From contig NW_006920870.1 in NCBI RefSeq assembly GCF_000417875.1, positions 545,861-584,119 of the forward strand: 38,259 nt of DNA, given 5' to 3'. The position numbers and the translations under genes were made by a program. Shown piece after piece: positions 1-8,434 of this stretch (position 1 is its first letter; each line of letters begins with the position of its first letter). Under the pieces are notes generated by a model that was not told the DNA's origin, made no database searches, and saw nothing but the letters and a program-made list of their open reading frames with translations. This stretch comes from Pseudozyma flocculosa PF-1. Lineage: Eukaryota; Basidiomycota; Ustilaginomycetes; Ustilaginales; Ustilaginaceae.

Positions 1-159
1 GCCCTGCTGCCTCGTCCACGCCACCATTATCGTAGATGTAGTACGGCCCGACATATGTAGATTAGCTTCGCTAGCCCGAATCGAAGGCTGTTGTACGAAT
101 GCACTAGCGTACGTGGTCTACGGCCTGCTGTCCTCGACGCTCATCGACGGCAGTCGAAT

Positions 160-355
160 GCCGTAGGGCGGTCTGCGGCAGTCAAATGCCGTAGGGCGGT
201 CTGCGGCAGTCAAATGCCGTAGGGCGGTCTGCGGCATTCCACTGCCGTAGGGCTGTCCGCGGCAAGTGAGTGCCGTAGGGCGGCCTACGGAGGTTGAGTG
301 CCGTAGGGCGGCCTACGGAGGTTGAGTGCCGTAGGGCGGTCTACGGCCCCTGTTG
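160..355. repeat. 28-bp tandem array with internal hairpins
   Basis: Seven units start at 160, 188, 216, 244, 272, 300 and 328, exactly 28 bp apart; the last is complete for only about 20 bp. Each begins GCCGTAGGGCGG and carries a second half-site CTGCGG or CTACGG. In the units at 272 and 300 the two halves form a perfect 7-bp hairpin, CCGTAGG and CCTACGG around a 4-base loop. A weaker half unit precedes the array at about 145-159. The period is not a multiple of three and no long ORF crosses it, so it is a non-coding minisatellite. Its origin is not recognised. Confidence 0.92.
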
Positions 356-366
356 ATCGTACACTT

Positions 367-416
367 CTCTACGGCTTTTTGGCCGTAGGCTCATATACGT
401 GCAAAAAGCCGTAGAG
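367..416. repeat. Perfect 15-bp inverted repeat
   Basis: CTCTACGGCTTTTTG at 367-381 is the exact reverse complement of 402-416, with a 20-base spacer. A smaller hairpin, CTACGGC and GCCGTAG, is nested at 369-388. It uses the same CCGTAG word as the neighbouring arrays and could extrude as a cruciform or fold in RNA. Function unknown. Confidence 0.9.
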
Positions 417-484
417 CAGCCTGCGAGTCGAGGGCCGTAGAGCAATATATGCATACTGTGCCGTAGGCCCCCTACGACCCCAAT

Positions 485-697
485 GCCGTAGGGGATTAAC
501 GATCTCCTACGGCACTGCTGTATCGTACGAGATCTACGATCTCCGAAATCGTAGGAAAATTCTTGCCCCTAGCTATGCGTAGGGCCTCCTACGGCACCGG
601 GTGCCGTAGGGGATTAACGATCTCCTACGGCACTGCCATATCGTACGAGATCTGCGATATCTGAAATCGTAGCCCAAGGCCTGCCCCTAGCTATGAC
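485..697. repeat. 118-bp tandem duplication with a 12-bp stem-loop
   Basis: A 118-bp unit starts at 485 and again at 603; the second copy is incomplete and similarity stops near 697. Each copy opens with a stem-loop (485-513 and 603-631): arms of 12 bp starting GCCGTAGG and ending CCTACGGC, one G-T pair, loop TAACG. The copies differ by scattered substitutions (for example CTGCTGTATCG against CTGCCATATCG), so the duplication is not very recent. No ORF follows it. Confidence 0.88.
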
Positions 698-798
698 TAA
701 GCTTGTGCGTGCGCAAAAAAAAAATGGAGACCAGGCCACGCCGCCACCTGCGTGCGTGCTCTCGCAGGCTCGTAGGCTCGCGTGCGTGTGTGCTCACG

Positions 799-821
799 CA
801 GGCAGGCAGCCTGCCTGCCTG
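799..821. repeat. Perfect CAGG/CCTG palindrome
   Basis: Arms of 11 bp (CAGGCAGGCAG and its reverse complement) flank one central C. It lies in a GCAGGC/GCCTGC-rich stretch. A TATAAA lies 40 bp downstream at 862-867, but I see no convincing gene after it. Confidence 0.85.
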
Positions 822-1136
822 ACCGCCCGCCAGCGTGGCCTCACCTGCCCGCCTGCCTCGGTATAAAGTCTTGCCCCGCTCCACCGTCACTCCTTCCCTC
901 CCGACCACTTCCATCGGCCTTTTGGCCTGCCGCCGCCACCCAACCGCCGTGGACGCCACCTGCCGGCATCTGCACCAGCTGACTTGTCCCGCCTCGGTCG
1001 CGCTCAGTCCTGCACCGCCCAACCAGCCTCAACATCGACGCCACCAAGGCCAACTTGACGCCACCACCAACGCTGACATTGATGCCACCGCCAACGCTGA
1101 CTCGCTGCCACAATCGACGCTGACTCGCCGCCGCCA

Positions 1137-1228
1137 CCATCGACGCCAACTTTCCGCCACCATCGACGCCAACTTTCCGCCACCATTGACGCCAACTTGC
1201 CGCCACGACCGACGCCAAATCACTGCCA
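1137..1228. repeat. 23-bp tandem repeat, four copies
   Basis: Units start at 1137, 1160, 1183 and 1206, each built on CCATCGACGCCAACTTTCCG with growing divergence to the right; more degenerate copies seem to lie upstream from about 1040. A period of 23 shifts frame each unit, which argues against a coding repeat although short ORFs cross it on both strands. Confidence 0.8.
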
Positions 1229-1266
1229 CCGCCCACACGATGTCCTGACAACACACACCGGCCAAG

Positions 1267-1954
1267 TGTTGGAACACCTCGCCGTCTCGCACAAAAAAAG
1301 CAAAGGATAAACCGATTCGATCAGAAGGGACACTCTAGAGCACTGGATGCGCCTCCCGGGTCCGACTCCTCGGAGTCCTGACCCAAGCCGTCAGGTAAGG
1401 CAAAGGTAGCCGTAAGGAGCAGCTCCTACCCCTGATGCTACCCCTCACCGACGGTCAACCCCCCCCTTCATTCCTACCCCTCCATTCCTACCCCTTTAGA
1501 TAGACACGTCTAGTTATCTAGAGAGCCGCGGTTCACGGTCGAGTCGAGCAACTCGACCAAAGAGACGGAGCGGCACGGTCCCCCGTAGCTACAGGATCAT
1601 GGTTGCTGCTCTAGAGGTCTATAGTGACCCGCAGCGCAAGGTTGTAGCGTATATATACGACCAGCCTCTGGTCGACGATGGGACCGCTTCTTTATCAAAT
1701 CTTACACACTTCACCCCCTTCTATCGGTTCAGCTTATCCTCACACACTCTTCCACATCTCTACAAGCGACTACAGTCGCCTGCCTTGCGTCTCCGACAAC
1801 TAGTCTGTCGGTCTACCCTCGACCTGGCCCCGAAGCCGTTCCGAGTCCAGGAATAACAACTCGACTCCTACGGTTGACTCCATACTGTCCTTTGGTGTTC
1901 CAGACAACTAGACTTGTTGTTTGTCGTCGGTTCCAACTTGCACGCACCCTAACA
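1267..1954 (+). mobile_element. Possible degenerate Copia-type LTR
   Basis: The stretch begins TGTTGGAACACC and ends CACCCTAACA, the TGTTGG...AACA border style of Copia LTRs. It holds a TATATATA box at 1650-1657 followed by a pyrimidine-rich stretch, as in an LTR U3/R region. An 85-codon ORF at 1599-1856 inside it has no recognisable domain. I cannot identify a primer-binding site with confidence, there is no gag or pol downstream, and the flanking bases show no target-site duplication, so if real it is a truncated remnant. This is pattern inference only. Confidence 0.35.
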
Positions 1955-2591
1955 GGTGATCCAATACGCGGCACCTCCCTGCCCACAGTCGTAACACTTT
2001 GATGCTAGCTATGAGTCTGAGAAATGTAGGCTGACTATAGCATCAACTGGCCCAAACTTTGCTGCTTAATATGACAAGGCAAGAGAGCAAGAATGATGTC
2101 ACAAAGGCAAGATGAGGCAGGCAATGCCAAGGGAAGGTGAGTAGGGCTGGAGAATGCCCCCAGAAAGAGCTATAGAATGGCCAGGAAAGCGGTTTGTAGG
2201 GCTACATGTTAACAGCAGGCACGGAAAGACCCCGTGTTGATCTGTGATTTGCGGCAGGCCTGGTTGGTGGCAGCCAGGCCAGGCCAAATCGGCTCACCCT
2301 CGGGTCCGAGCGATGACGGGCCCGCGTGGAGGTTTTTTTCGGGGCAGCTGGAGCCTGGTCGGTTTTCAGTGGTAAGGTTCCAACGCACGTACGCGGACCA
2401 GGTTGGCTCCACGTCTTGCTGACTCTCCCTCCCTCTGCCTGCAACCACACGCACGTTCTTCCGGCCAAGGGCGGCTTCTACATAACCCCCTCCCCCCCAT
2501 CCATCCATCCAACCATCCAACCAGCTATCCAGCACCTCGTTTGCTGCAGCGAGTCCAGTATTCACCCGGCTGCTAGGATTCTTCCGTCAAG
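1955..2591. other. Intergenic, upstream of the carrier gene
   Basis: No gene seen. From about 2230 the sequence becomes GC-rich like the rest of the window. A C-rich tract with CCAT repeats at 2490-2530 lies just upstream of the carrier ATG and probably belongs to its core promoter or leader. Confidence 0.6.
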
Positions 2592-4309
2592 ATGCCCTAC
2601 CTCGGCACCACCTCTCCCGGCGAGGGAGAGTCTGAAACCATCGCACCGGTACTACCGTCCGCCACGGCACAGAAGCCCGGACAACCATCGACCATCTCCA
2701 TACCGGAGCTACGGCGCCGCGCAGGGGATGGCGATGCCGGCGCCCAGGTCGACCTGAGCATCGCTCAGAATCGGCAACCAGTCTCGCACAAGCTGGTTCC
2801 GCCGAAAGGCTGGGTGCACTTTGTGGCTGGAGGGTGAGTGGGACCTCAAGCCACCCACTGATCTTCCTCTCGGTTCGGGTAGACTTCCGCCACCCGGCTG
2901 ACTCGTTCTTCTTCCTCCCTCGGTCCGCCTTTCATCCTTCGGGGTTGCCTCTGTCTCGATCTCAGCGTCGGTGGGATGTGCGGCGCGATCATCACCTCTC
3001 CGCTCGACGTGGTCAAGACGAGACTGCAGTCGGATCTGTTTCAGAAGCAGGCAGCGATCAAGGCTGCCGCCGCGCCTTCCAGCGTGCTCGGACAGACCAA
3101 GAAGCTGGCCTATCACTTTGTCGAAACAGGGCATCTGCTCAAGGAAATCGCCACCAAAGAGGGCCCACGGGCCCTCTTCAAAGGTCTTGGGCCGACTCTG
3201 GTTGGCGTCATTCCGGCGAGGTAGGTCGAAAGATACGCGCCCCACTGCTCGCGGAGCATAGTCGCTGCTCTCTCAAGCGACGCTGACCCCTTCTTTTGTG
3301 CACCGTACCGATGCCAGATCCATCAACTTCTATACTTACGGCAATGGCAAGCGGCTGCTGGCGGACCGCTTCAACGGAGGCGTCGAGACGCCTTTCGTGC
3401 ACCTCAGTGCCGCAGCCATCGCTGGCATCACTACCGCGACCGCCACCAATCCGATTTGGGTCGTCAAAACGCGGCTGCAGCTCGAATCCCACCAGCTCGA
3501 AGAAGCACTTAAGGCCAGTCGGGCTGCTGCCGTAGGTCCGAAGCGCAGCGCCAGCGCCGGTCGGCCGAGTGCGACGTCGGCGTCCTCGCACGCACGCCTC
3601 TCGACCTCTGCAATCTCGCAAAAGCTCCATCCTTCAAGCGCCTGGTCCAGTCAAGCCCTCGCATCATCGAAACAGGCAGCCTTTTTCAAAGCGGCGCCGT
3701 CTCCGCCAAGGCCGGCAGTCAACTCGTTTCAGATGCTGACCGCAATCATCCGGTCAGAGGGCATCAAGGGCCTATATCGAGGGATGAGCGCGAGCTACCT
3801 CGGAGTCGCCGAGGGCACCATCCAGTGGGTCCTGTATGAGCGGCTTAAGAGGATGGGCAGCGTCGGCGGGGAGGCAGATGGGGCGCAGTCTTCCCAGATA
3901 TCGCGCATGGTGGGCGCAGCCGGGACAGCCAAATTCGTTGCGAGCCTGATCACGTACCCACACGAAGTGATTAGGACACGGCTGCGGCAGCAGGTCAGAC
4001 CCGGTCAAGCTCCAAAGTACACCGGCCTGATGCAGACGATCCAAGTGGTGCTGAGAGAGGAGGGCGCGGTCGCCCTCTATGGCGGTCTGAGCGCCCATCT
4101 GCTCCGCGTTGTTCCGGTGAGTTCGACGGCCGCACACCACGCCACGGCGGCGGAACGGGAGCCTCAAGCGCGCCGACGGCGAGCCCGTCTGTCATGTTCT
4201 GACCGGAACTTTGCCTGTCATCCCCATCATCGGCTCTCAGAACGCCGTGGTCATGTTCTCGATCTACGAGGTGACGCTGCGGCTCGGGTCCACCAAGGCC
4301 CAGGCGTGA
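2592..4309 (+). CDS. RIM2: Mitochondrial pyrimidine-nucleotide carrier (RIM2/SLC25A33-36 type)
   Basis: Inner-membrane carrier predicted to exchange pyrimidine nucleotides between cytosol and matrix. Four exons: 2592-2833, 2966-3220, 3318-4116, 4241-4309; 454 residues. Splicing was set by restoring the family signature: HFVAGG joins VGGMCGA, VIPAR joins SINFYTYG, and RVVP joins NAVVMFSIYE. Three carrier repeats are visible with motifs PLDVVKTRL (from residue 93), PIWVVKTRL (211) and PHEVIRTRL (380). The combination GLGPTLVGVIPARSINFYTY and NPIWVVKTRLQ is typical of the RIM2 group rather than other SLC25 branches. A low-complexity Ser/Ala insertion of roughly 70 residues follows the second motif, and a non-conserved N-terminal extension of about 70 residues precedes the first helix. 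Introns are 132, 97 and 124 bp. The ATG follows a purine-containing context (gtcaagATG). Confidence 0.9.
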
Positions 4310-4881
4310 TGCCTGCGTCCTTTTTTGCAGAGCCTCGTCTCGCTCGCCGTCGTGCCCACCACCACTGACTGTCCCTCGTGCTAATTGTGGACCAGGGCCG
4401 TTGATGGCGTCTGAACCTGGCCTCCTGTTGTATCAGTACTCTACACCATGGCATTGGCAGCTTTACCACGCCACTCGGCTCCGCACTCTGGAAATCGTCG
4501 TCACCTGCCCGTCGCGCGGGTCGATCCTGGGCTTCGTCGAGCTGGTCGCTCTCGGGCGATGGCGACGCACGGGTTGCACTACTCGCCGGTGGGTCGGGCA
4601 GGTCTCGCCCCTCCCCCGCCCGCGCCGGGCCGCCCTCGGACGTGGGCAAAGCTGGAGAGGAGAGTGAGGGTGGTCCTTGGCTGCAGGCTGGCGGCCCAGC
4701 AGAGTGGAGGCAGAAGCCAAGGAAACAAGGAAAAAAGTTGGGTCGAAGCCGAAGGAGAGAGAGGTAGTCTTATTAGTGAGTTGGCTTTGCCTCCTTCTTC
4801 CTTGTATCTCTCACCACTTCATCTTCCCGCCCATCGTCTTTGGCGTTGACAGACTGACCACCGCCGTCAAGATACGACAAT
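4310..4881. other. Intergenic between carrier and coilin-like gene
   Basis: Contains the carrier 3' region and the promoter and leader of the coilin-like gene. A pyrimidine-rich tract at about 4785-4845 is the likely transcription-start zone. Small overlapping ORFs show no domain and look like GC-rich chance frames. Confidence 0.6.
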
Positions 4882-7800
4882 ATGGTCAAGCACTCTGCTG
4901 CGCGCTCGACGACGGCCAAGGCGCGCGGCATCTCAGTCTCGTCGGCAGATTCGGCCTCGGCGGTGGCCCCCCTCTTCCCCAGGCCAACGTTCCGTCACCC
5001 TGCCGCTCCCTCGATCGCCTCGGCCTCTTCGACCCCTCAGCAACTTCCGTCCTCGAGCCTGCGCATCAAGATAAGCACTCAGCCTCCCCTGCCCATCAGC
5101 CGCTTCCTCACCACCTTCAACGCCTCCGCACCCTACCCCTTTGTCGACCTCGCCGAAAAGATCCTCTCCTCGCTCGCAAGGGTCGCTCACACCAACGACG
5201 CCGTCTCGCTCCTCGCAAGGTGCACATCCGAGTCTCTCTCTCTCTCCATCGATGGCTTTGAAATCATCCCGGACGACGTCGTAGCCACTATACGCGACGG
5301 CGACCTCATCGACGTCAGCATACACCCGCAACACGCTCTGCAGCTCACCTCCTCTAGCTCAAAGGCTGCGGGCAAGCTGTCAAGAGCAAGTCATCAAGTC
5401 ACTGAGCGCCCCAGAAAGAGGCAGAGACGACGGAGCACTCCAGATTCGAGCTCGTCAGCCTCTACCTCGAGCTCAGTCTCTTCATCCACCTCGTCTTCGT
5501 CCGACTCGTCCAGTAGCCGTAACAGCCACAGCTCGGGGTCGGATCCGGAGCCGCCGCTGGATGCAGAGGCCAGCGACGCCCTCCTCCAGGCAAATCGCAT
5601 CGCCGCACTCATGCGCTCCGAGCTCGGCGGCAGAGGCGGCAGCGGCAGCGACAGCGAGGACGACGACGTCGAAGACGATGACGCTGAAGAGGGTCAGGAT
5701 GAATACAACGGCGAGGCTGACGACGGCGAGGGCTACAGCGACGCTGATCGCGGCGGCCAAGAGGGCACGCAACCCTCGCAGGACGCATATGGACCGCGCA
5801 CACCACGTGCTAGCGCCAAGGTGATCCCGCCTGGCGGGGACATCGACGGGGACTATGACATCGACGACTTTCCCAAGCCGCCACCCGGGCTCGGCCAGCC
5901 GATGGCGCTGCCCGGAAGCCTACCGTCAGGCAGAGCAAGGTCATCTGTCAAGTCCGCTGCTGCAGTCACCATGCCCGTGCCACCAAGCCTCGGCTCACTT
6001 GGCGGCTCCAGCTCCGTCGCCGCAGCTATGGCTGCTTTCGAGGCTCGCAAAAAGGCCTCCGGCCCAAAGAATCGCGCTCAGCCAAGGGTCGTCGCCCCGG
6101 AGATAAAAGCGGCGCCGAGGTCGTCGGACCCTATTCAGTTGCCAGACGACAAGAATGACGATGGGGCCACCAGCTCGGTCTCGAGCTCCAAATCCGGTTC
6201 CGACGACTTGGAGAGTTCAGCATCGAGCGATACGGATGGTGATGATGACTCCAGCAGCGGCGATGCAGCATCCCGATCGCCTTCCATCAGCGACTCGGCG
6301 CCCTCGGAAGTCGTGCGTCCTGCTCGCGTGAGAGCGCCGGTCTCGGCCACCTCGGGCAGTCCAGACTCGCCGCAGGTCCTGATACCTCCCGGCCAGGGTA
6401 CCAATCGCACGAAGAGAAGGAATCAAAAGAAGCGCCAAAGGGAGAAGCAGATGCGACAGGCCAGGGCCGAGGCCGACTTCCTCGCCGCCAAAGACCGCGC
6501 AGAGAGACGGTCTCGAGGCGAAGTAGTCGATGACGCAGAGTATACTGAGACCAAGGAAAAAATCGACGCCAAGGGCGAGAATCTGGGATGGGCCATCGAT
6601 CTCTGCCCGTCGAGGGACATCGACACAATTGTGGCCAGACCAACACTGACGCAGCACGGTGTCGAGCAGCAGGCTTCGGAGCTCCCGCCCGGCGGCGGGA
6701 GCCTGGGCCTGGACGCGTCCGACGCCCGGCGCGCTCAGGCCACAGCGCAGAAACTCGCGGCCGCGCCCAGCCGTCAATTTGCGGGCGTTACGCCTGCACC
6801 GACCCTAGAAGAGATTGCCGCTAGGATGCTTGCCAGCCGACCCGTCGGACCCGTCACGCGCAAGACCAAGAAGGACAGGGCGCACGCCAGCGGCCCTTTC
6901 AAATCCCAGCCGTCAACAGTCGATACGCAGGACGGTCAGCTCGCCATCCCTGCCGCCTTTGCTGCGGCTGCTGCGACCACCTCCGCTACCGCTGCAGAGT
7001 TCGACTCGAGCCATGCCGCAGGCACGTCTATTGCCGCCAGCCGTCCCATCGCCAGCAATTCGAGAATCGCCGCCCAGCACCATAAGACCGGGAAGAAGTG
7101 GAATCCGGTTCCGCCACCCTCACAGCGGCCGCCGTCCGAAATCCCCTCAAGCATCAAGGTGACGAGCATCGACTGCGTCGAGTGGTACGAGCGCGAGTAT
7201 GAGCTGATGCAGCAGCAGCAGCAACAGCTCGTTGACGAAGCCGAGGCAGACGAACAAGACGAGGACGAGGCGACACGCGCGTACCGTGCCATGCAGCGCG
7301 AGGTCAAGGAGAAGCTTGCGGCGCGCAAGCGCGAAGAGGCGCTGCAGAAGCACGCCGAGCTAGCTCAACAGGCCCAGGCAGAGGGTGACCAGGTCACACT
7401 GGCCCATGGCGCCCCAGCACAGGCGCCCGACGAGGACAAGGAGGACGAGCGAGAAATCTCTGTCGAGATCCTCGCCGAGAAAACGCTCAAGATCCGTCCG
7501 CAGATCAACAAGGTGCAAGGAAGGGGGCAGCGGCCGGCTCCGGGTCATGGTCAGGGCCAGAGACCAAGCCAAAGCCAAGGCGCCGCGCGACATGCTGCTA
7601 TCGCCGTTCGGGTGGATCCGACAGATAGCGTGACGGAGCTCGACTACGGCGATCCCGACGACTCGGCCGCTTGGATGCCGCGCAAAAAGACGCGCATCGA
7701 AGCAGCGCCTACCTCCTTCGCCGCCGCCGCCACCGCTGCACTTAGCGAGGGGACGATGGGAAAGGCGTCGTCACAGCCGGCCAATGCTGGTGGGGCAGCC

Positions 7801-8088
7801 GCTGACAGGTCGGCAGGCAAGTGCGACGAACCGGCTGAGACTGAGGTGGGCCAGTCGATTGGACGGATGCAGCAGCTTCTCGAAGGGCTTCAGAAGGATG
7901 AAGGCGGCGGCAAGGCCGGCAACGATGATGCCGGCGATGGTGCTCGGGGACAGCGCGACCGGGATGATCAAGTCGAACAGGGGCAGGTGCGGGGGCGGGG
8001 GCAGGATGAAGATGCCAGTCTGACTGAGCTGGAGCGGGCGAGGAAAAGGGCCTTGGCGACGCTGAAAAGCCGTAGCCTCCAGCCGTAG
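4882..8088 (+). CDS. Coilin-like nuclear protein
   Basis: Single-exon gene, 1068 residues. Residues about 60-150 resemble the coilin N-terminal domain: a strand LRIKIS, a helical region, then LSLSIDGFEIIPDD and IRDGDLIDVSI, matching the family pattern of DG, proline and RDGDL. Next come a Ser/Asp/Glu-rich disordered stretch (about 180-300 and 410-470), a basic nuclear-localisation-like segment TNRTKRRNQKKRQREK (about 507), a short conserved-looking block SSIKVTSIDCVEWYEREY (about 756) followed by six Gln, and an acidic LDYGDP motif near 919. Coilin scaffolds Cajal bodies and binds snRNP assembly factors. I infer the same here from the N-terminal domain and layout; the C-terminal half is too divergent to be sure of a Tudor-like fold. 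The start is the first ATG of the open frame (caatATGg). Confidence 0.62.
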   Translation: MVKHSAARSTTAKARGISVSSADSASAVAPLFPRPTFRHPAAPSIASASSTPQQLPSSSLRIKISTQPPLPISRFLTTFNASAPYPFVDLAEKILSSLARVAHTNDAVSLLARCTSESLSLSIDGFEIIPDDVVATIRDGDLIDVSIHPQHALQLTSSSSKAAGKLSRASHQVTERPRKRQRRRSTPDSSSSASTSSSVSSSTSSSSDSSSSRNSHSSGSDPEPPLDAEASDALLQANRIAALMRSELGGRGGSGSDSEDDDVEDDDAEEGQDEYNGEADDGEGYSDADRGGQEGTQPSQDAYGPRTPRASAKVIPPGGDIDGDYDIDDFPKPPPGLGQPMALPGSLPSGRARSSVKSAAAVTMPVPPSLGSLGGSSSVAAAMAAFEARKKASGPKNRAQPRVVAPEIKAAPRSSDPIQLPDDKNDDGATSSVSSSKSGSDDLESSASSDTDGDDDSSSGDAASRSPSISDSAPSEVVRPARVRAPVSATSGSPDSPQVLIPPGQGTNRTKRRNQKKRQREKQMRQARAEADFLAAKDRAERRSRGEVVDDAEYTETKEKIDAKGENLGWAIDLCPSRDIDTIVARPTLTQHGVEQQASELPPGGGSLGLDASDARRAQATAQKLAAAPSRQFAGVTPAPTLEEIAARMLASRPVGPVTRKTKKDRAHASGPFKSQPSTVDTQDGQLAIPAAFAAAAATTSATAAEFDSSHAAGTSIAASRPIASNSRIAAQHHKTGKKWNPVPPPSQRPPSEIPSSIKVTSIDCVEWYEREYELMQQQQQQLVDEAEADEQDEDEATRAYRAMQREVKEKLAARKREEALQKHAELAQQAQAEGDQVTLAHGAPAQAPDEDKEDEREISVEILAEKTLKIRPQINKVQGRGQRPAPGHGQGQRPSQSQGAARHAAIAVRVDPTDSVTELDYGDPDDSAAWMPRKKTRIEAAPTSFAAAATAALSEGTMGKASSQPANAGGAAADRSAGKCDEPAETEVGQSIGRMQQLLEGLQKDEGGGKAGNDDAGDGARGQRDRDDQVEQGQVRGRGQDEDASLTELERARKRALATLKSRSLQP

Positions 8089-8434
8089 CCGCAGCCCAGT
8101 TTCCGCAATGAGGCGGCAGGAGCGACCAAGCACGACCCGAAAGCCAGCCAGCCTCGACAACGTTTCCGACGCGTCATCATCGGGGAAATGGCGCACTCAT
8201 CCGTCGCTGCGTGTTCAGCTTTCGCCGGCATCGTCACACGACAAGCCCAGGGGGTCAAACAAGAAAGCGGGGATGTGTCTGAGATAGCGTTGCAAGGCCA
8301 CGGCACTAGGATCTTTGAAAAAGCAGCCACGACGACGAGGGAGGCGGCGAATCTGAGCTCCTCTCCCGGCACTGGGCAGGGGGCAGGGCCGCCCAGCCTG
8401 GTTTGGCCTGGATTTTGGACCGACCGACACGTCT
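8089..8434. other. Convergent 3' region
   Basis: Short region between the stops of the coilin-like and PAT1 genes, which face each other. No gene or repeat seen; both 3' UTRs must lie here and may overlap. Confidence 0.6.

Noticed and set aside
160..355. CRISPR-like array
   Set aside because: Direct repeats abut with no unique spacers and the host is a eukaryote with spliced genes; this is a tandem minisatellite.
862..867. TATAAA as a promoter
   Set aside because: No coding region or other initiation signal follows; kept only as a remark under the palindrome entry.
905..930. U2 snRNA-like word TCGGCCTTTTGGC
   Set aside because: The words that follow in U2 (AAGATCAAGTG) are absent, so the match is chance.
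841..1254. ORFs of 137 codons on both strands
   Set aside because: They arise from a 23-bp repeat and CCGCC-rich DNA; no domain is seen and the period breaks frame.
1599..1856. 85-codon ORF
   Set aside because: No domain, and it lies inside the putative LTR; composition differs from the genuine genes.
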